Shown: positions 1-11,457 of the stretch, in pieces
How the letters are laid out: each line of letters starts with the position of its first letter
How positions within the stretch are numbered: position 1 is the first letter of the stretch
NCBI GenBank assembly: GCA_023362775.1
Contig: JALMGJ010000008.1
Coordinates: 36,754,501-36,818,500, forward strand
Origin: Charina bottae
Lineage: Eukaryota; Chordata; Lepidosauria; Squamata; Charinaidae
Length of the DNA stretch: 64,000 nt
Direction: 5' to 3'
The notes under the pieces: generated by a model
Told to the model about the DNA's origin: nothing
Seen by the model: the letters and a program-made list of their open reading frames with translations, nothing else
The model's database searches: none
Program-made: the position numbers and the translations under genes

Positions 1-3000
1 TGGCTGCGGAGCATACTCTCCCACCAGGACACTGTTCATCAGTGACTCAGAATAGACATTCTAGAAGAAGGATAGGGATTGACAATGGGGATAGCAAACT
101 TTGCTTTGTTTTCATTCAAGGTGGATGGGGAAAGGCCTGCTGTTTAACATTTGCCAGGCATATTAACAGCTGCTGTAAACTGTCCTAATGAGTAGTTGAA
201 GCTGTACTTAGAGTGGCACTGTGCAACCCTAATTTATAATGTCTTTCTATACAGGATGCTAAGGATCTCATTTAGGGACAGTGTCAAGAGTTTGTTGGAT
301 CAGACAGCCACCACTGCCTGGTGTCTGGTGGAGGACATATCTCAGAATCAAGATGATGGACCTTTCTTGCTTCGAATGCCAAGAAAAGCACACAGTGAAG
401 GGGAAAGGAAATAGATTTCAAGAGTCACATTCTGCTTCTCTTCTGGATGTCCTTCCCAGGGGTGGAAGAGGGCTATTACTCTCATATATGTCTTGTGAGT
501 TTTGCATTGGCCTTTACTGGCTAATAAGATGCTGGAATTTATAGGCCTTTGGTCTCATCCAGCAGGGTTCTTGTTATGCCTTGAAATGACTATTGATGGG
601 AGAGAAAGAAAGGGAGAATGGCATTTTGTTTTGGTCTTTTTCTCTCTAAAATCAGCAAGCCCCACACTGGAAAGATCTTTCTTCTCTCACATGCAGCTTT
701 CTTGCAATGGCATGAACATGCCCCACCTGATGTTTGCTGGGGACATGTCCTCACCACAGAGGCTCTATCTTTTCATCAGCTGCCTGCTGAAGCCAGCTGT
801 AGGAGTTCCACCATGGAAGTAGACTTTTCCCTACTACTGCAAAGGAAGACCTTCCATGGAAACAATTTAAGTCACATGGAGAAGGGAAAACTGCTGGACT
901 CCAGCTGGCCCACTGCAGATCTGTCCCCTCCTGTCTGCCTGTTGGCTGCTGGACCTCTGAGGCCAGTTTTCCTGGTGGCTGCTGAAGTACTGGACCGCAC
1001 GCTTGTGTAGGCTATTTTTCCTTTTCCCCTTGTGTTCTGAAAGGGGAATATCACCCTCATTTAAGATCCCACACAGGTCTATTAGGAGGTTGATGGACAA
1101 AAATAAGTCTGGTGGTCCTTCCTCACCTGAGATCCAAATTTGTCTCCTGCATCCTCAGGATTGGTAACATAAGCAGCTCCAAAGTGCATGCAGTGATGGC
1201 CTAGCTCAGTGGGCTGGCTGGAGGGGCTCGAGGGAGGGTGAGAAGGCTCCTTCATGCAGGCAGTATGGCAGTCTACCTTGGCTGACAACATAAGGTTCTA
1301 GGCTGCTGGTTGGGGGTGGGACATGGGGAGAGCTGGTGGTTGACTCTCCTGTTTGCTCTCTTCTGTTTTTTTCAGGGTCTGGAGTAGAAAGGTGCTGTAT
1401 TCAGCAGTGACACTGTCATCTTCTACTTTGATTTGAGGAATGGACTAGATCAAGAGTCTCCACAGGCTACATAGGCAGGGCTGGAGTAGCCCTCGCCAGG
1501 CAAGGGAACTATCTTTGTTGCCACCACCTGCTATCATAGGCTAGCCTGGTCTCCAAAGCACAGACCACCAGGAGTATGATTATGCCAAATCAAGACCAAC
1601 TTCTCCTTTGAAACCTGGTTAGCCAGGATCCTCTAGTTCTCTTCTTCTTTGGATCCTGATTTGATCATTCTCAACATTGCCTAAACCATGCCTCAGAAGT
1701 TCTTCTCAACTCCACTTTCTGGTTCCTCCTGCCATCTTGCTTTTTCCCAACTATGGATAAAACAATTTCTACCTGTGTTACTTTCTTTGAAGGCAGCAAC
1801 ACTACCCACTTCATTGCCGAGACAGGGAAAAGGTGGGCAGTGTGTGCTTTTTTATCAAGGAAAGAACATCACTGCAGACATGGGGAGGAGCCTGGTGGCT
1901 GTAGATCAGTCTTTTCCAGAGGCCACTCTGGTTGGGAATTCTGGGAGTTTCAGTCTCTGAACAGCTAGAATGGGGAAGGCTGTGTTAGATTATGAGCCAT
2001 GCAAAGAGTACAATCTCCTTTAAATCAAGTGTAACTCTTGCAAACTTCATGGATGCATCCACATAATTTTGCTAACAACAATATATGTTGCCTAAAAACT
2101 AAAGTATAGTATGCTTCACAAGAAGCTGTTCATTTAATTCACTGATAACTCATCTAAAAATATAGTCCAAACTAGTCCAAATTATATTCAGTAGGGTTTG
2201 TTCCTAGATAGGATTTGTTGCTTCAAGCAAAAGCCCTAAGTTTTCTTTTTGTTTTTTGCCTCTCAACTTCTATTAAGTTATCTTTGCTTTTCATTAACCA
2301 TGAGCTGTTATCCTAAGATGGAACAAATCAAATACAGGAATATGAAAAACATGATTATAGGGGTTGCTTCAGCTTTTTAAAAATTGTAATCTAAAGAGCT
2401 TCATTGCACCTAGTACTGAAGAGGCCTCCAGTGATGTTGAGGTAGTTATTCATTATGCTGAAGCTAATTCTCAAAAGAAAGCAAGAGATCTGTCAATTAG
2501 AAAAGAGATCAGATTTAATACTGAAGTTCACTTGAACAATGCTGTCTATTTACTGTGGGTTGGTTGGATTTTTAAAAGTTATTTATTTTATTGAATTTTG
2601 GAGCCACTCAACTCCAACCAACTCTGGGCAGCTTACACATTAAAAATAAAGAGCAATAAAAAAGAAAAAGATCATGCACCTCCAGAAGAAAGAAATACTG
2701 TATAACACACCAAAGAAAACTGACGGGTTGAATACCCAACCTACCTGCAGGCATGTTTTTATTAACCTAAAGTCTGCCAGAATGTATATATTTTATGAGT
2801 AATACATAACAGGGCATTGCTAACTGACATCTTTTATTTCCAGTATTAAAATCATTAAACTATGTTATTGTAAAATATTAGTGCTCCATGAATAACAGGG
2901 ATCATTCAATCTTTTTCCTTCTCCCTCAATAAAATAAGGTGAAACAGTACAGGAAGTTGTAAAAAAAGAGAAGCATTTCAATAAAAAATAAGATTGCGAA

Positions 3001-3139
3001 TGCTATAGTTTGCTTGTTAAGAAACCTGCTCTATTTGATGTTTATGATCTGAAATCAGAGTCATTACTGCAATCTATTGAAAATAAATATTGATGTGACA
3101 TTATCCTATTTCCCTCATTCAGAACAATGACACAATTAA
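1..3139. other. Intergenic, no gene recognised
   Basis: This lies downstream of the SPP1-like gene on its strand. Only short chance reading frames occur, the longest 130 codons, none with a recognisable domain, acidic SCPP character or convincing splice sites. In mammals PKD2 follows SPP1 in this direction, but I see no PKD2 exon. About 2585-2650 resembles a decayed LINE tail. Confidence 0.5.
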
Positions 3140-3158
3140 TTTATGCCCCAATTTAAAT

Positions 3159-3164
3159 TTTATT
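3159..3164 (-). terminator. Poly(A) signal of the SPP1-like gene
   Basis: The minus strand reads AATAAA about 56 nt after the TAG stop codon. A T/G-rich stretch follows around 3120-3140, as expected for a cleavage site. The 3' UTR would be only about 80 nt. Confidence 0.7.
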
Positions 3165-3219
3165 AGGAAGTTTGGAGTCATTCTGACGATCACTGATGGA
3201 ACTCACTAGCACAGGTTCC

Positions 3220-3315
3220 CTACTCTTCTTTGGCCGTTTGAAGTTTAGTTTCTTGATCTGAGTCGTTAAAGATAGTCTCCAGCGCTTCGTCTGAAAATGT
3301 AATTGTATGTGAGTC
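3220..3315 (-). CDS. SPP1-like gene exon 9 (terminal coding exon)
   Basis: After TTTTTTCCAG it encodes 31 residues, beginning DSHTITFSDEALE and ending TAKEE, then TAG at 3222-3220. It is acidic with SDE and SDQE-type sites. It does not resemble the long SPP1 last exon apart from composition. Confidence 0.8.
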   Translation of the reverse strand, partial: DSHTITFSDEALETIFNDSDQETKLQTAKEE

Positions 3316-6300
3316 CTGGAAAAAAAGTGACATTGTCATTAGTCTTTCTAGGCCCACTGTAGATTCATCTTAAAATTGAGGATTTATTTTAATTTTACTT
3401 TGTTGTAAATGTTATTTCCCATTTGTAGCATGTGAGAATGAAAATATAGCTATTTTGACTATGAAAATTCTTGGTACCAGTTCCAAAATATACAAGACAG
3501 TAACAAAATTGAGTTAAGCTTCTGAAATGCGTTAGTCTTAATATATTGTCATTTCTTCCTGTTGCTTCATTAAAAGTTGGCATAATTTATCATAAAAAAG
3601 GGAGGGGGTGGAAAATTAAAACATCTAGCTTAGAGTATTATGCTTAGAAGTAATTTATTTATTTATTTATTTAATTTCTATAACCGCCCATCTCCCCCCA
3701 TGGGGAACTCTGGGCGGTTCACAATAAACAAGTTAAAATAAGGTTTAAAATCTCAATTATACAATAAATATAAATTAAATTGAAAATCCAGATGGTAATG
3801 GAATAGTTAAAAGAAGGACAGTTATAAAATTAGGGGATTAGCCACCCCCATGAGGAACTATCCCTTCCTCCTTCCCATGCCAGGTGGCAGAACCAGGTCT
3901 TCAGCTCTTTCCTAAAGGTCGGGAGGGAGGAGATCTGTCTCAACTCTGGGGGCAAGATGTTCCATAGAGTGGGCGCTGTCACAGAGAAGGCTGTGTTGAG
4001 TTCTATGAATCATAGTATTGCATCATTGTCATTAGACCCTTTATTTAAACTATTTTATTATTTATTATTTATCTGGCAAGATTGGGATGGGGAAGATGTA
4101 TCATATATCTGAGTTACCATGATCTGGACATTTCTATATTTTCCTATTTAAAGTAGCACAGAAGTGTCTCACAAAATGGCTTTCCATTTTGCCAGAAGCA
4201 GAATCAATGTTTTTCTTACCCTTTCTCCACTTTTTCTGCTTTTAAATTCCTGGTCTATATAAATCCCTACCCGCTCTCCCGTCCCCGCCACTGGGTTTTC
4301 CTTACCCACATGTATTTATATTTTTTTCAGCATTCATATAATGTAATTCAAGAACATACCGAAAATAGCCAAGATCCTCAAACTTCTTATTAACTTTCAT
4401 TTGTGCCTTAATGTATGGACTTAACTTTTCCACCCTAATCCTAAATGAGTCCAAAGGGATTCAGCCTTCCGGCCTGCCTGATTAAGCCATTACAAAAGTA
4501 AAAATCTTGTTTCCCTGTATAAGAAAGTTTCTCCAATACTGCCTTAATGTAAGATTGCAAGGGGTGCAGTGAATTAACCACTGCTCTTTGTATGTCCCAA
4601 GGGGCATGGTGGCTCAGCGGGTAAGACGCCAGGCTTGTCGATCGGAAGATCGCAAGTTCGGAGGTTCGAATCTCTAGTCCCGCGTGATGGAGTGAGCTCC
4701 CGCACTCGCCTCAGCTCTTGCCAGCCTAGCAATTTGAAAGCATGTAAATGCAAGTAGATTAATAGGTACCACTTCCGTGGGTAGGTAACAGCGTTCTGCG
4801 CGCGTCATGCCGGCCACATGACCGCGGAAGCGTCTTCGGACAACGCTGGCTCTTCGGCTAACAAACAGAGATGAGCACCGGCCCCTAGAGTCAGACACGA
4901 CTGCAGAAATGTGCAGGGGGAACCTTTACCTTTTTTACCTTTGTATGTCCCATAGGATACTCTCATTAAACAGTGGTTTAATGGAAAATGTGGCATCAAC
5001 ATGAGACAGATTTGAACATGTGATCCTGCTTACAATTGAGGCACCGGAGGAGCTGTTGACTACTAGCCTCTGCAGTGTTGATCCTCTCACCAATGCACAA
5101 CTACAGAAAAATTCACAGCCATTTATAAATTCTAATAGATGAAGGGCAAATCAGCAGGGATACATGAACTCAGTTGCTTTAACTCTCTTCAACTGGGGAC
5201 TGGGAGCCAATACAATATTTTTCTTCCAGATGCTCTTAATTCCAACATTAGTAACTCAGTTATTATAGTACAAAAATATAGGGATTCAGCGTACATGGCA
5301 GGTCAATCAACATCACTGAGATGTTGCCCCAAGGAAAAAGCATGCACGCTTTGAAAAACAGCTTTAGTTTGTGTGGATGTAATGCTAGTTGCCTCATATA
5401 ATTGTCTGTATAAGAGAATTCATATTCAATAATTTTTGTTTCACCTCTTATCTCCCAGAGACATCTGCATAAGAGGTCAAAAAAGTCAAGATGGTGCCCT
5501 CATTTAAGATGGTGCCATGCAGTTAAAGTCCTGCTCCTGAAAAGGGGTGAAGCTTTCATCACGTGATAGCAGCTGCCATTTGGACTTTTTTGACACTCCC
5601 CACCCCCCACAATGCATGTTACTTTAGGAACACATCTGCCCTCCTTCTTTGTCAGAATTATGGAGATTTTAGGATTCCATGTACATAGAGTTAATCAGTG
5701 TTAACTAGCTCCCACTATAATCATAATTTGCAGACAACTTCAGGTAAATTCTGGATAATAAGAACTGAATAGAGTTAATTGTGTTTAATAGTGGTAAATG
5801 GGAATTGAAAACCATTAACAAGGACAGAGTAGAAAACTCAGCTTTGTAGAGGAAGAAGGAAAGAAAAAGAAGTGTAAGTTCATAAAACTGGTTCTAATTT
5901 GCAAACTAGAATTTATACAGTTTTATTTCTGTTCCAGATCAGTGATTCACTACGTCACCAAAAGTTTTGTCATAACTAATTATGTGAATTGCTGGTAGGC
6001 TATAAGTAAAATCACACATTGACTGCTTTAATTTCTTCAGAAAGACTTACTTGTGGATTAGTCTCATCCAAAACTTGTACATTCTGGAAAAGCAAAATAG
6101 ATAGTATTGTCAGAAGCAGTATCTATAATGAGGTTAACAGCAGATGAAAAAGCAGAAATGTTTTGAAAGGCACAGTGTTTACCTCTTGTTCATTGGCATA
6201 AGTAGAAAGTAATCTCTGAAAACAAAAACAAAAACATTAATGAATGAAACTTTGAATCAAAAGTACTTACACAAAATGTATTGATTGGTGTGGTTGATTA

Positions 6301-9300
6301 AAACAACTTCAGGATCTATTTTGTAAACTCAGAACGTGAGAAACACCGCTCAATTTCTAAGTCAAGCACTCTATATGCTTGCAGCAAACCTAATGCTTTC
6401 AGATAGATTCCTTCCTGTTTCTTTGCAACAACAGCTAACATAAAGTTCCACTGGGTCTGCAGACACTTGGAAAAGTGTGCAACACCTGCCATAAAGTTGT
6501 CTAGTTTCCCTTAAAGCCTCCTAAGCCAGTGGCCATCTGGTGACCAGGAACTTTAGATGCTAGCATATTTCACTCAGCATTCTTTGACAATAGATCAGAT
6601 CAGCTACTGTTAGAAGAGTATTCAATAGAATAGTTCAGCAGTCATGCATATTTCTCTACATTGGCCTTCTCAACTTTCTGCCCTCCAGGTGTTCTGGAAC
6701 CCACTATCTTCCTCCAAACTTTTCATTGGCAATGAGGTTTTACACAGCAGCCAAAGAACTGGCTGTTCTGTGGAGAAGTTGGCATATCAGCAATTATAGA
6801 GGACCTGGGTGAAGCAGATTGGCTTAGATGTAGATCCCTTTCAGTCTGGGTTTAGTTCTGTAAATGGGACAGAAATAGCAGTGGTTGTGAATGTCCTGCA
6901 GGGAGATCTAGATGGAGGGAGCATGATCCTTCACATCCTGCTGGATTTCTCAGTGGCAATCTGGGGGTTCTCCTATACTTGAAGCTCCTGCTAGATCAGC
7001 AGGTGGAGGCTGTGGCCAGGAAGACCTTTGTCCAGCTTTGGCTGGTTCATTAGTTGTGTTTTTTTTTTTTTGGAGCAGAAGCCTCTGCCAATAGTGACTC
7101 ATGCACTTAACATATTGTATTTGGACTGTAATTTGCTCTATGTGGGGCTTCCCTTGAAGACAACCTGAAAGTTTCACCAGATGCAAAAGCAGTTGGCCAT
7201 TTACTGACAAGTGAGAGCTGTACAAGCAATATAACATCTACATCGTGGAAGCTGCATTGGTTTCCTCTTTGCTTCTGAGTCTGATTCAAAATGCTGGACA
7301 CTACCTAGAAAACCTTTACCATCTGCTCCAAGTAGAATCTGCTTGTCCAGTATGAACTGATCAAGATGGAGTGCTGCAGATACTTATCTTATTGTGGTGT
7401 CCTTGGTGCTCTCTGAGCCTTGTTGTTTTCTTGCAGACGTTTCATTGCCAGGCTAGGCAACATCTTCAGTGCGAAAAGGGAGTGGGACTTGCTCTCTGTT
7501 TATATACCCTGGCTTGTCCTGCCTGTGTTGGTGGGGGTGTTGTACTCTCCTTGGTAGTTTCTTGATTGGGTTGTTGTTTGCTGCTTGGTTGATTGACTGA
7601 GTTAATAGTTCCTTGAACTATTATAAGTTATTATAATAAGATAATATCTTATTGAATGTTAAGGGGGAAAACCTAGAGGCAGGCCTTTTTCAGTCATGGA
7701 CACCTCAATTTGAAACATCTCCCTCCACCCCACCCCACCTGTGATAGGTTGGCTACCTGTTGGATAACATTTAGAAAGACCATTAAGACTTGGGCATAAG
7801 GTGATAAGTAAATTGGGGGTAACTGCCAATGGGGCATCTGATTCTAATGCTAATTTTAGGGTTATTTGATGGCTGAGAAAGAATTTATGATGGGCTTTTA
7901 TGAAGTTATGACTTTTTGGATTACTGTATTGTTCTTATTCAGTTGTAAGCCATCTCAAGTCTTAGATGGAAGCAGCATACAAATGAGTGTAAAAATAAAT
8001 AATAATTTCTACCTTTTGTTCCTTGGTATCTTCCTCTGAAGACTGAGAATCCTGAAAACACAAATTAAATTTAGGGTTTGAAAAGTCATACATGGTTCTT
8101 TCTGTGCCTTCTCCCCTATAGTAGTTCAGAAGGAACAAAGTTTATTTCCAGGAGTATCCATAGGGTATGGTTTAAAAAAAGGGTCAAAATAGTGGCTGTG
8201 ATGGTGCGATCAAAGCTATACCTTTTTTTATGTGTATGGCATGTGCCACACACATAAAAACAGTTGAACTTCCATCACATTGTCATGGCGACCATGTTGA
8301 CTTTTTTTTTTAATCACAGTCTGCAGACATCTCTGTTTACTTCCAATTTCCTGGATGTGCTTAGGCCTTTCCTGAAATGCAAAGGAAAATATTCAGATGT
8401 CTTTGATTCTGCTTGTAAACAAAAAGTTCTACTCCTCCTCCAGAAGAACTATGAACTTTGTACTGGTTATTGGAAGTTGTTCCATGTACAAAAGAACTTG
8501 GTTTTGGAGAACGTATTTGTTTGGTTCATTGGGGTTTTGTGTCCAATTAATGAATGAGGGAACAGACATTACAGAAATATTATTATTCACAATCTTATAT
8601 GTAATGCTAATCAAAGCAGTTCAAAGGACATTTGCATTTAACAATATATATTAACATGAGTGGAAAGACAATGAGTTAGTGAAGGAAATCAGTATTACCT
8701 GTTGTTCATTAGCATCTTCTTGGCTCATCTCTGAAGAACTAGAGCCCTAAAAACAAAATGAAGCTGTAGAGCATAGCTTTCCAAACTGTGTGTCGCGACA
8801 CTTTAGTGCAGTGCTTTCCAAACTGCCGCCGTTGGCGACACAACAATGGCGGCAGCGGCGGTGGCGCGGTGGCGGTGGTGTGCATGGCGGCGGCGCGGGG
8901 TGTGTGCGGCGGTGGTGGCGTGTATGGTGGCGGCAGCGGCGGCAGCCTCGCTAAAACGCAGAAGCGCTGATGGCGCGCCGCTGCTGTTGTCACTGCCGCC
9001 GCCGCCGTGCACACCACCATCGCTGCTTCGCGACATACTAAGCTGTGTGTTGCGACACACTAAAGTGTTGCGACACACAGTTTGGAAAGCTATGCTTTTT
9101 GAGGTAGGTAAGTTTCTTCAGCATGCAAGTTCCAGTTCTGTATTTTCCTTTTCTAAGATATGATTATGAGACAAGTAACCATGACTCTTTGACAGAATAA
9201 AAAGTCTGTCAAATGTGGAGTCCTTGGTGCTCTCTGAGCCTTGTTGTTTTCTTGCAGACATTTCATTGCCAGGCTAGGCAACATCTTCACATTTATCCCT

Positions 9301-11457
9301 CTCTCCACCATGAAATGCTGTCACTTAACAGAACTATCCTGTCAGAAATGTATCTTTTGGGAAAAGATTTTTTGTTATTGAATAATTTAATTTTTCAAAT
9401 TATGGCAAAAAATACAAGGTTTATTTTATACAGTGCTATGAAAAGTGAATTCTCAATAACTTGATTTCTGTAGATTTTTGGGGGGGGGGTGCGGGTTGTT
9501 GACTTCTTTGATCAGAGAAAAGATAATATCTACATTTATTGTTGACTGGAAACCCCTTATAGTCTTTTTGCATGAAAGAGAAAAAAATGAACTTATGATT
9601 TATGGTTTTGATGAAATAAGAGGTAAATTTATAATTGTATTTATAACTGCTGTAAAGAAGATTGGAAGTTAGTTCTTTGTATCTTTTTTCTTTCTATTTT
9701 TCTTTTACTTTTCCCCCTTTCTTGCACTTTTAGCTGTGTCTTTGATTTCTTTCTTTTCTTTTTCTCACCTTATTTTCTTTTTCTCACCTCACCTTTGTAT
9801 TAGTTTTTATCTTCTTTTTTAAAAAATCTTTAATAAATATAGAAGGAGGAGGAGGAGGAGGAGGAGCCGCCTAAACACAAAAATTAAAAACTATGAATGT
9901 TGGAATGATTGTTGGGGATATTCCTTGGTGTATTTCGTATAAATACATGCACCGCTTGGTTGCTCAGGGTTTGGTAAATGAGTGAACTGGCCTTATTAAA
10001 ACATTAGCATTCAAAATGATAAATATGATACCAGTCACATTAGTTCAGAGGAGAGGAAATGTTACATACCAATTCAGATGGTGGTAATAGTTGAGCTTCT
10101 ACAGTTTCCTGAGCAAGAATATCGATACCATCCTTAAAATATGAGAAAAGAACCAATATTCAGTTTTATTTAATGCATGGATAATATCTATTGATTTTAT
10201 TTAGTATAATATGGGACAAAAAGAAACTTGCACAGGCTTTCAAGACTCTGTTATTCTTCCTTACTACTCTGGTTTCATTCCAGATCCCATTGATTGAACA
10301 ATGCCATCTGGTGGCTTCTTGACTTGGCCTAGTTTTGAACAATGATGACAATCTTGAAAACCTGCCCAACTTTCTCTCTGTCCACAAATCAAGCTGGGGT
10401 TATTTAGAGTTTCTTTCTCATGCTTCCTTCTTTCTCAGGACTATACTCTTTTCTACATGTACCTCCTGAATTGCTCGTTCTTTCCTTCCATATGTCCAAG
10501 GTCAGCAGTACATTCCTTTACAACAGCACACTTTTATATATGCTTTGCCACCTTGTCGTTTTTCCATTTACACTGTCCAAATTTAGGGATATCTATACTA
10601 AAAATACATACAACCATTTTGTTATTACATAGTATTTGGAGAAAAAAACCTAAGTTTAAAAGATAAATACATTCTACAATATTTCTGAAATGTAACTTTA
10701 TATATACAGTAATATGTCAGTTGGTCTTAAATACATACCATCTTAGATTTTTTTTCATTTGTCTCTTTTTTTACTTTTAACCTTTTCAGACTACTAGAAG
10801 TGGTTATGCACCAAACAAAACTTAGTTACCATTCAAAATTTGCATTGAAATATTGCAGTCTGAATATTGCAACAGTTCATCAACAACGTAACAATATGTT
10901 AGGGAAAAGTAGGTACAGTATACAAATACATATATGCATATGTTTTATTGGCAAAAATTATTTGCAATAACTGGACATCAAGACAAAACGTTGAAGAAAT
11001 GTGCATCAAGTTTTAGTGTGAAATCAAAAATAAATTAAATGAGCCAAACTAGATATATTTCCAAAAATAAGAACCTGATATGTTCAGAAACATGTGTGTG
11101 TGTGTGTGACGAGGAACAGAGAGAAATTGAAATGGACAAACTCTTCCATTTGTATCTGCCTCATGCAATATTTTGCAACTTTTTAAAAATTATTTCTTCC
11201 AAGAGATCTATGGAAATGATGCTTGACCTACCTGCTTTGTTACTTGGTCTCCCAAAACATTGTCATGCAGTGGGTGAGAGACCTTGAAAAAAGACAAAGC
11301 AGAAGAGGGGTGGTGAAAAAGAATTGAATTTCCTGCTGCCAATGCAAATACGTTGTCCTTGGCTTGGCTTGTTTCGTTTTTTTTGTATTGGCAATGTACT
11401 TACTGCTAAAGCAAAGATGACGATGAAAAGGCAGCAGATTATCTCAATGGTTTTCAT
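3220..11457 (-). CDS. Small acidic SCPP, tandem paralogue of SPP1 (8 coding exons)
   Basis: Eight in-frame coding exons with consensus splice sites give 138 residues: signal peptide (1-18), then segments of 17, 21, 16, 13, 11, 11 and 31 residues. The mature part has about 29 Asp/Glu against 6 Lys/Arg and carries SxE sites (SSE, SQE, SEE) of the kind phosphorylated by the secretory kinase FAM20C. All introns are phase 0, an SCPP hallmark. It lies just downstream of SPP1 on the same strand and shares its promoter core, 18-codon signal exon, 17-codon exon 3 starting Val-Ser, and exon 4 running from Asp to Leu. It lacks RGD and the poly-Asp tract. A role in mineralised matrix or calcium binding is inferred from family only. 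SPP1-like genes (SPPL1) have, as I recall, been described in some non-mammalian vertebrates; identity is unchecked. A decayed paralogue is unlikely given intact frames and splice sites. Confidence 0.82.
3655..3998 (-). mobile_element. L2/CR1-type LINE 3' end
   Basis: An (ATTT)n run opens the element on the plus strand, followed by the reversed tail motif (CCGCCCATCTCCCCCC ... GGGCGGTT) and the reversed end of the ORF2 C-terminus. It sits in the last intron of the SPP1-like gene. Confidence 0.75.
4600..4938 (+). mobile_element. tRNA-derived SINE, full length
   Basis: The tRNA-like head has an A box (TGGCTCAGCGGG) and a B box (GGTTCGAATCT). The body contains GACACGACTG and the tail ends ACCTTTACC. 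It is flanked by the 14-bp direct repeat CTTTGTATGTCCCA (4586-4599 and 4939-4952). It is not a functional tRNA gene. Confidence 0.85.
6051..6083 (-). CDS. SPP1-like gene exon 8
   Basis: This 33-nt exon encodes NVQVLDETNPQ, between acceptor TTTTCCAG and a strong GTAAGT donor. It is only about 100 nt from exon 7. The small size and phase 0 fit the family. Confidence 0.72.
6183..6215 (-). CDS. SPP1-like gene exon 7
   Basis: This 33-nt exon encodes RLLSTYANEQE, with acceptor TTTTCAG and donor GTAAAC. Its 3' half (GCCAATGAACAAGAG) nearly repeats the end of exon 5, which suggests exon duplication. Confidence 0.72.
7388..7620 (-). mobile_element. Penelope-like element terminal fragment
   Basis: The minus strand carries a hammerhead-like core (see the separate entry) inside sequence shared with 9210-9290. 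This fits the terminal repeat of a Penelope-like retroelement. No coding part remains. Confidence 0.55.
7425..7480 (-). ncRNA. Hammerhead-ribozyme-like motif
   Basis: On the minus strand CTGAAGA (7469-7463) is followed by a TTGCC/GGCAA stem and then GAAACGTC (7443-7436). This matches the hammerhead core CUGANGA ... GAAA ... GUC with a very short stem III. The flanks TTTTCGCA and TGCAAGAAAA can pair as an imperfect stem I. Activity is not known. Confidence 0.5.
8013..8051 (-). CDS. SPP1-like gene exon 6 (SxE exon)
   Basis: It encodes DSQSSEEDTKEQK between TTTTCAG and GTAGAA. The (D/N)SQS...E...EQ pattern is shared with SPP1 exon 5 and with exon 5 of this gene. Confidence 0.82.
8699..8746 (-). 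CDS. SPP1-like gene exon 5 (SxE exon)
   Basis: It encodes GSSSSEMSQEDANEQQ, with SSE and SQE phosphorylation-type motifs, between TTTTTAG and GTAAT. It resembles SPP1 exon 5 (NSQSLEDRDEITEQQ) and exons 6 and 7 of this gene. Confidence 0.82.
8772..9094. mobile_element. hAT-type MITE with GC-rich core
   Basis: Terminal inverted repeats CATAGCTTTCCAAACTGTG and its complement bound a core of GGC/GCC-rich, CpG-dense sequence (about 8820-9020). A second internal TIR-like start lies at 8814. Target-site duplication is not clear. Reading frames in the core are low-complexity and not genes. It lies in the intron between exons 4 and 5 of the SPP1-like gene. Confidence 0.65.
9205..9290 (-). mobile_element. 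Penelope-like terminal fragment (second copy)
   Basis: About 75 nt match 7397-7466, including the reversed GAAA-side core. The catalytic GAAACGTC is altered to GAAATGTC. Confidence 0.5.
9460..9860 (+). mobile_element. L1-like LINE 3' end
   Basis: The plus strand encodes LIREKIISTFIVDWKPLIVF and then MIYGFDE, the C-terminal ORF2 motif seen in three other copies in this window. A T-rich 3' UTR and a (GGA)n stretch at 9846-9866 follow. Confidence 0.6.
10070..10132 (-). CDS. SPP1-like gene exon 4
   Basis: It is 63 nt, phase 0, with acceptor AAG and donor GTATGT. It encodes 21 residues, starting DGIDILAQE and ending PPSEL. SPP1 exon 4 likewise starts with Asp and ends SSQL before a GTATGA donor, but is 40 codons long and His/Ser-rich. 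Confidence 0.78.
11232..11282 (-). CDS. SPP1-like gene exon 3
   Basis: It encodes VSHPLHDNVLGDQVTKQ between an AAG acceptor and a GTAGGT donor. SPP1 exon 3 is also exactly 17 codons and also begins Val-Ser, with His-Asp-Asn at the same positions (HDN). Confidence 0.82.

Larger units (their letters stand above)
6700..8005 (+). mobile_element. Decayed L2/CR1-clade LINE, interrupted
   Basis: Around 6830-6960 the plus strand can be read as reverse-transcriptase remnants (DPFQSGF..., then LHILLDFS). A C-terminal remnant (RLATCW...KTIKTWA-like) lies near 7745-7790 and a LINE-like tail at 7930-8005. A Penelope fragment interrupts it at about 7388. It fills the intron between exons 6 and 7 of the SPP1-like gene. 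Confidence 0.6.

Noticed and set aside
618..1010. 130-codon plus-strand frame
   Set aside because: No family resemblance, exon structure or conserved neighbour; length is compatible with chance in this base composition.
2364..2594. 76-codon plus-strand frame with acidic stretch (EEASSDVEVV)
   Set aside because: Only a short acidic run; no signal peptide, splice sites or SxE pattern, and the opposite strand from both SCPP genes.
4600..4680. tRNA gene
   Set aside because: A and B boxes are present, but the sequence continues into a SINE body and tail with target duplications, and the same head recurs at 44945, 61327 and 62786.
8739..9163. Overlapping Ala/Pro/Gly-rich frames on both strands
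   Set aside because: They are low-complexity translations of the GGC/GCC core of a hAT MITE, with no splice or protein support.
10738..10790. Possible extra exon of the SPP1-like gene near a good minus-strand GTATGT donor
   Set aside because: The purine-rich sequence before it has no usable acceptor, and the longer readings contain a stop.
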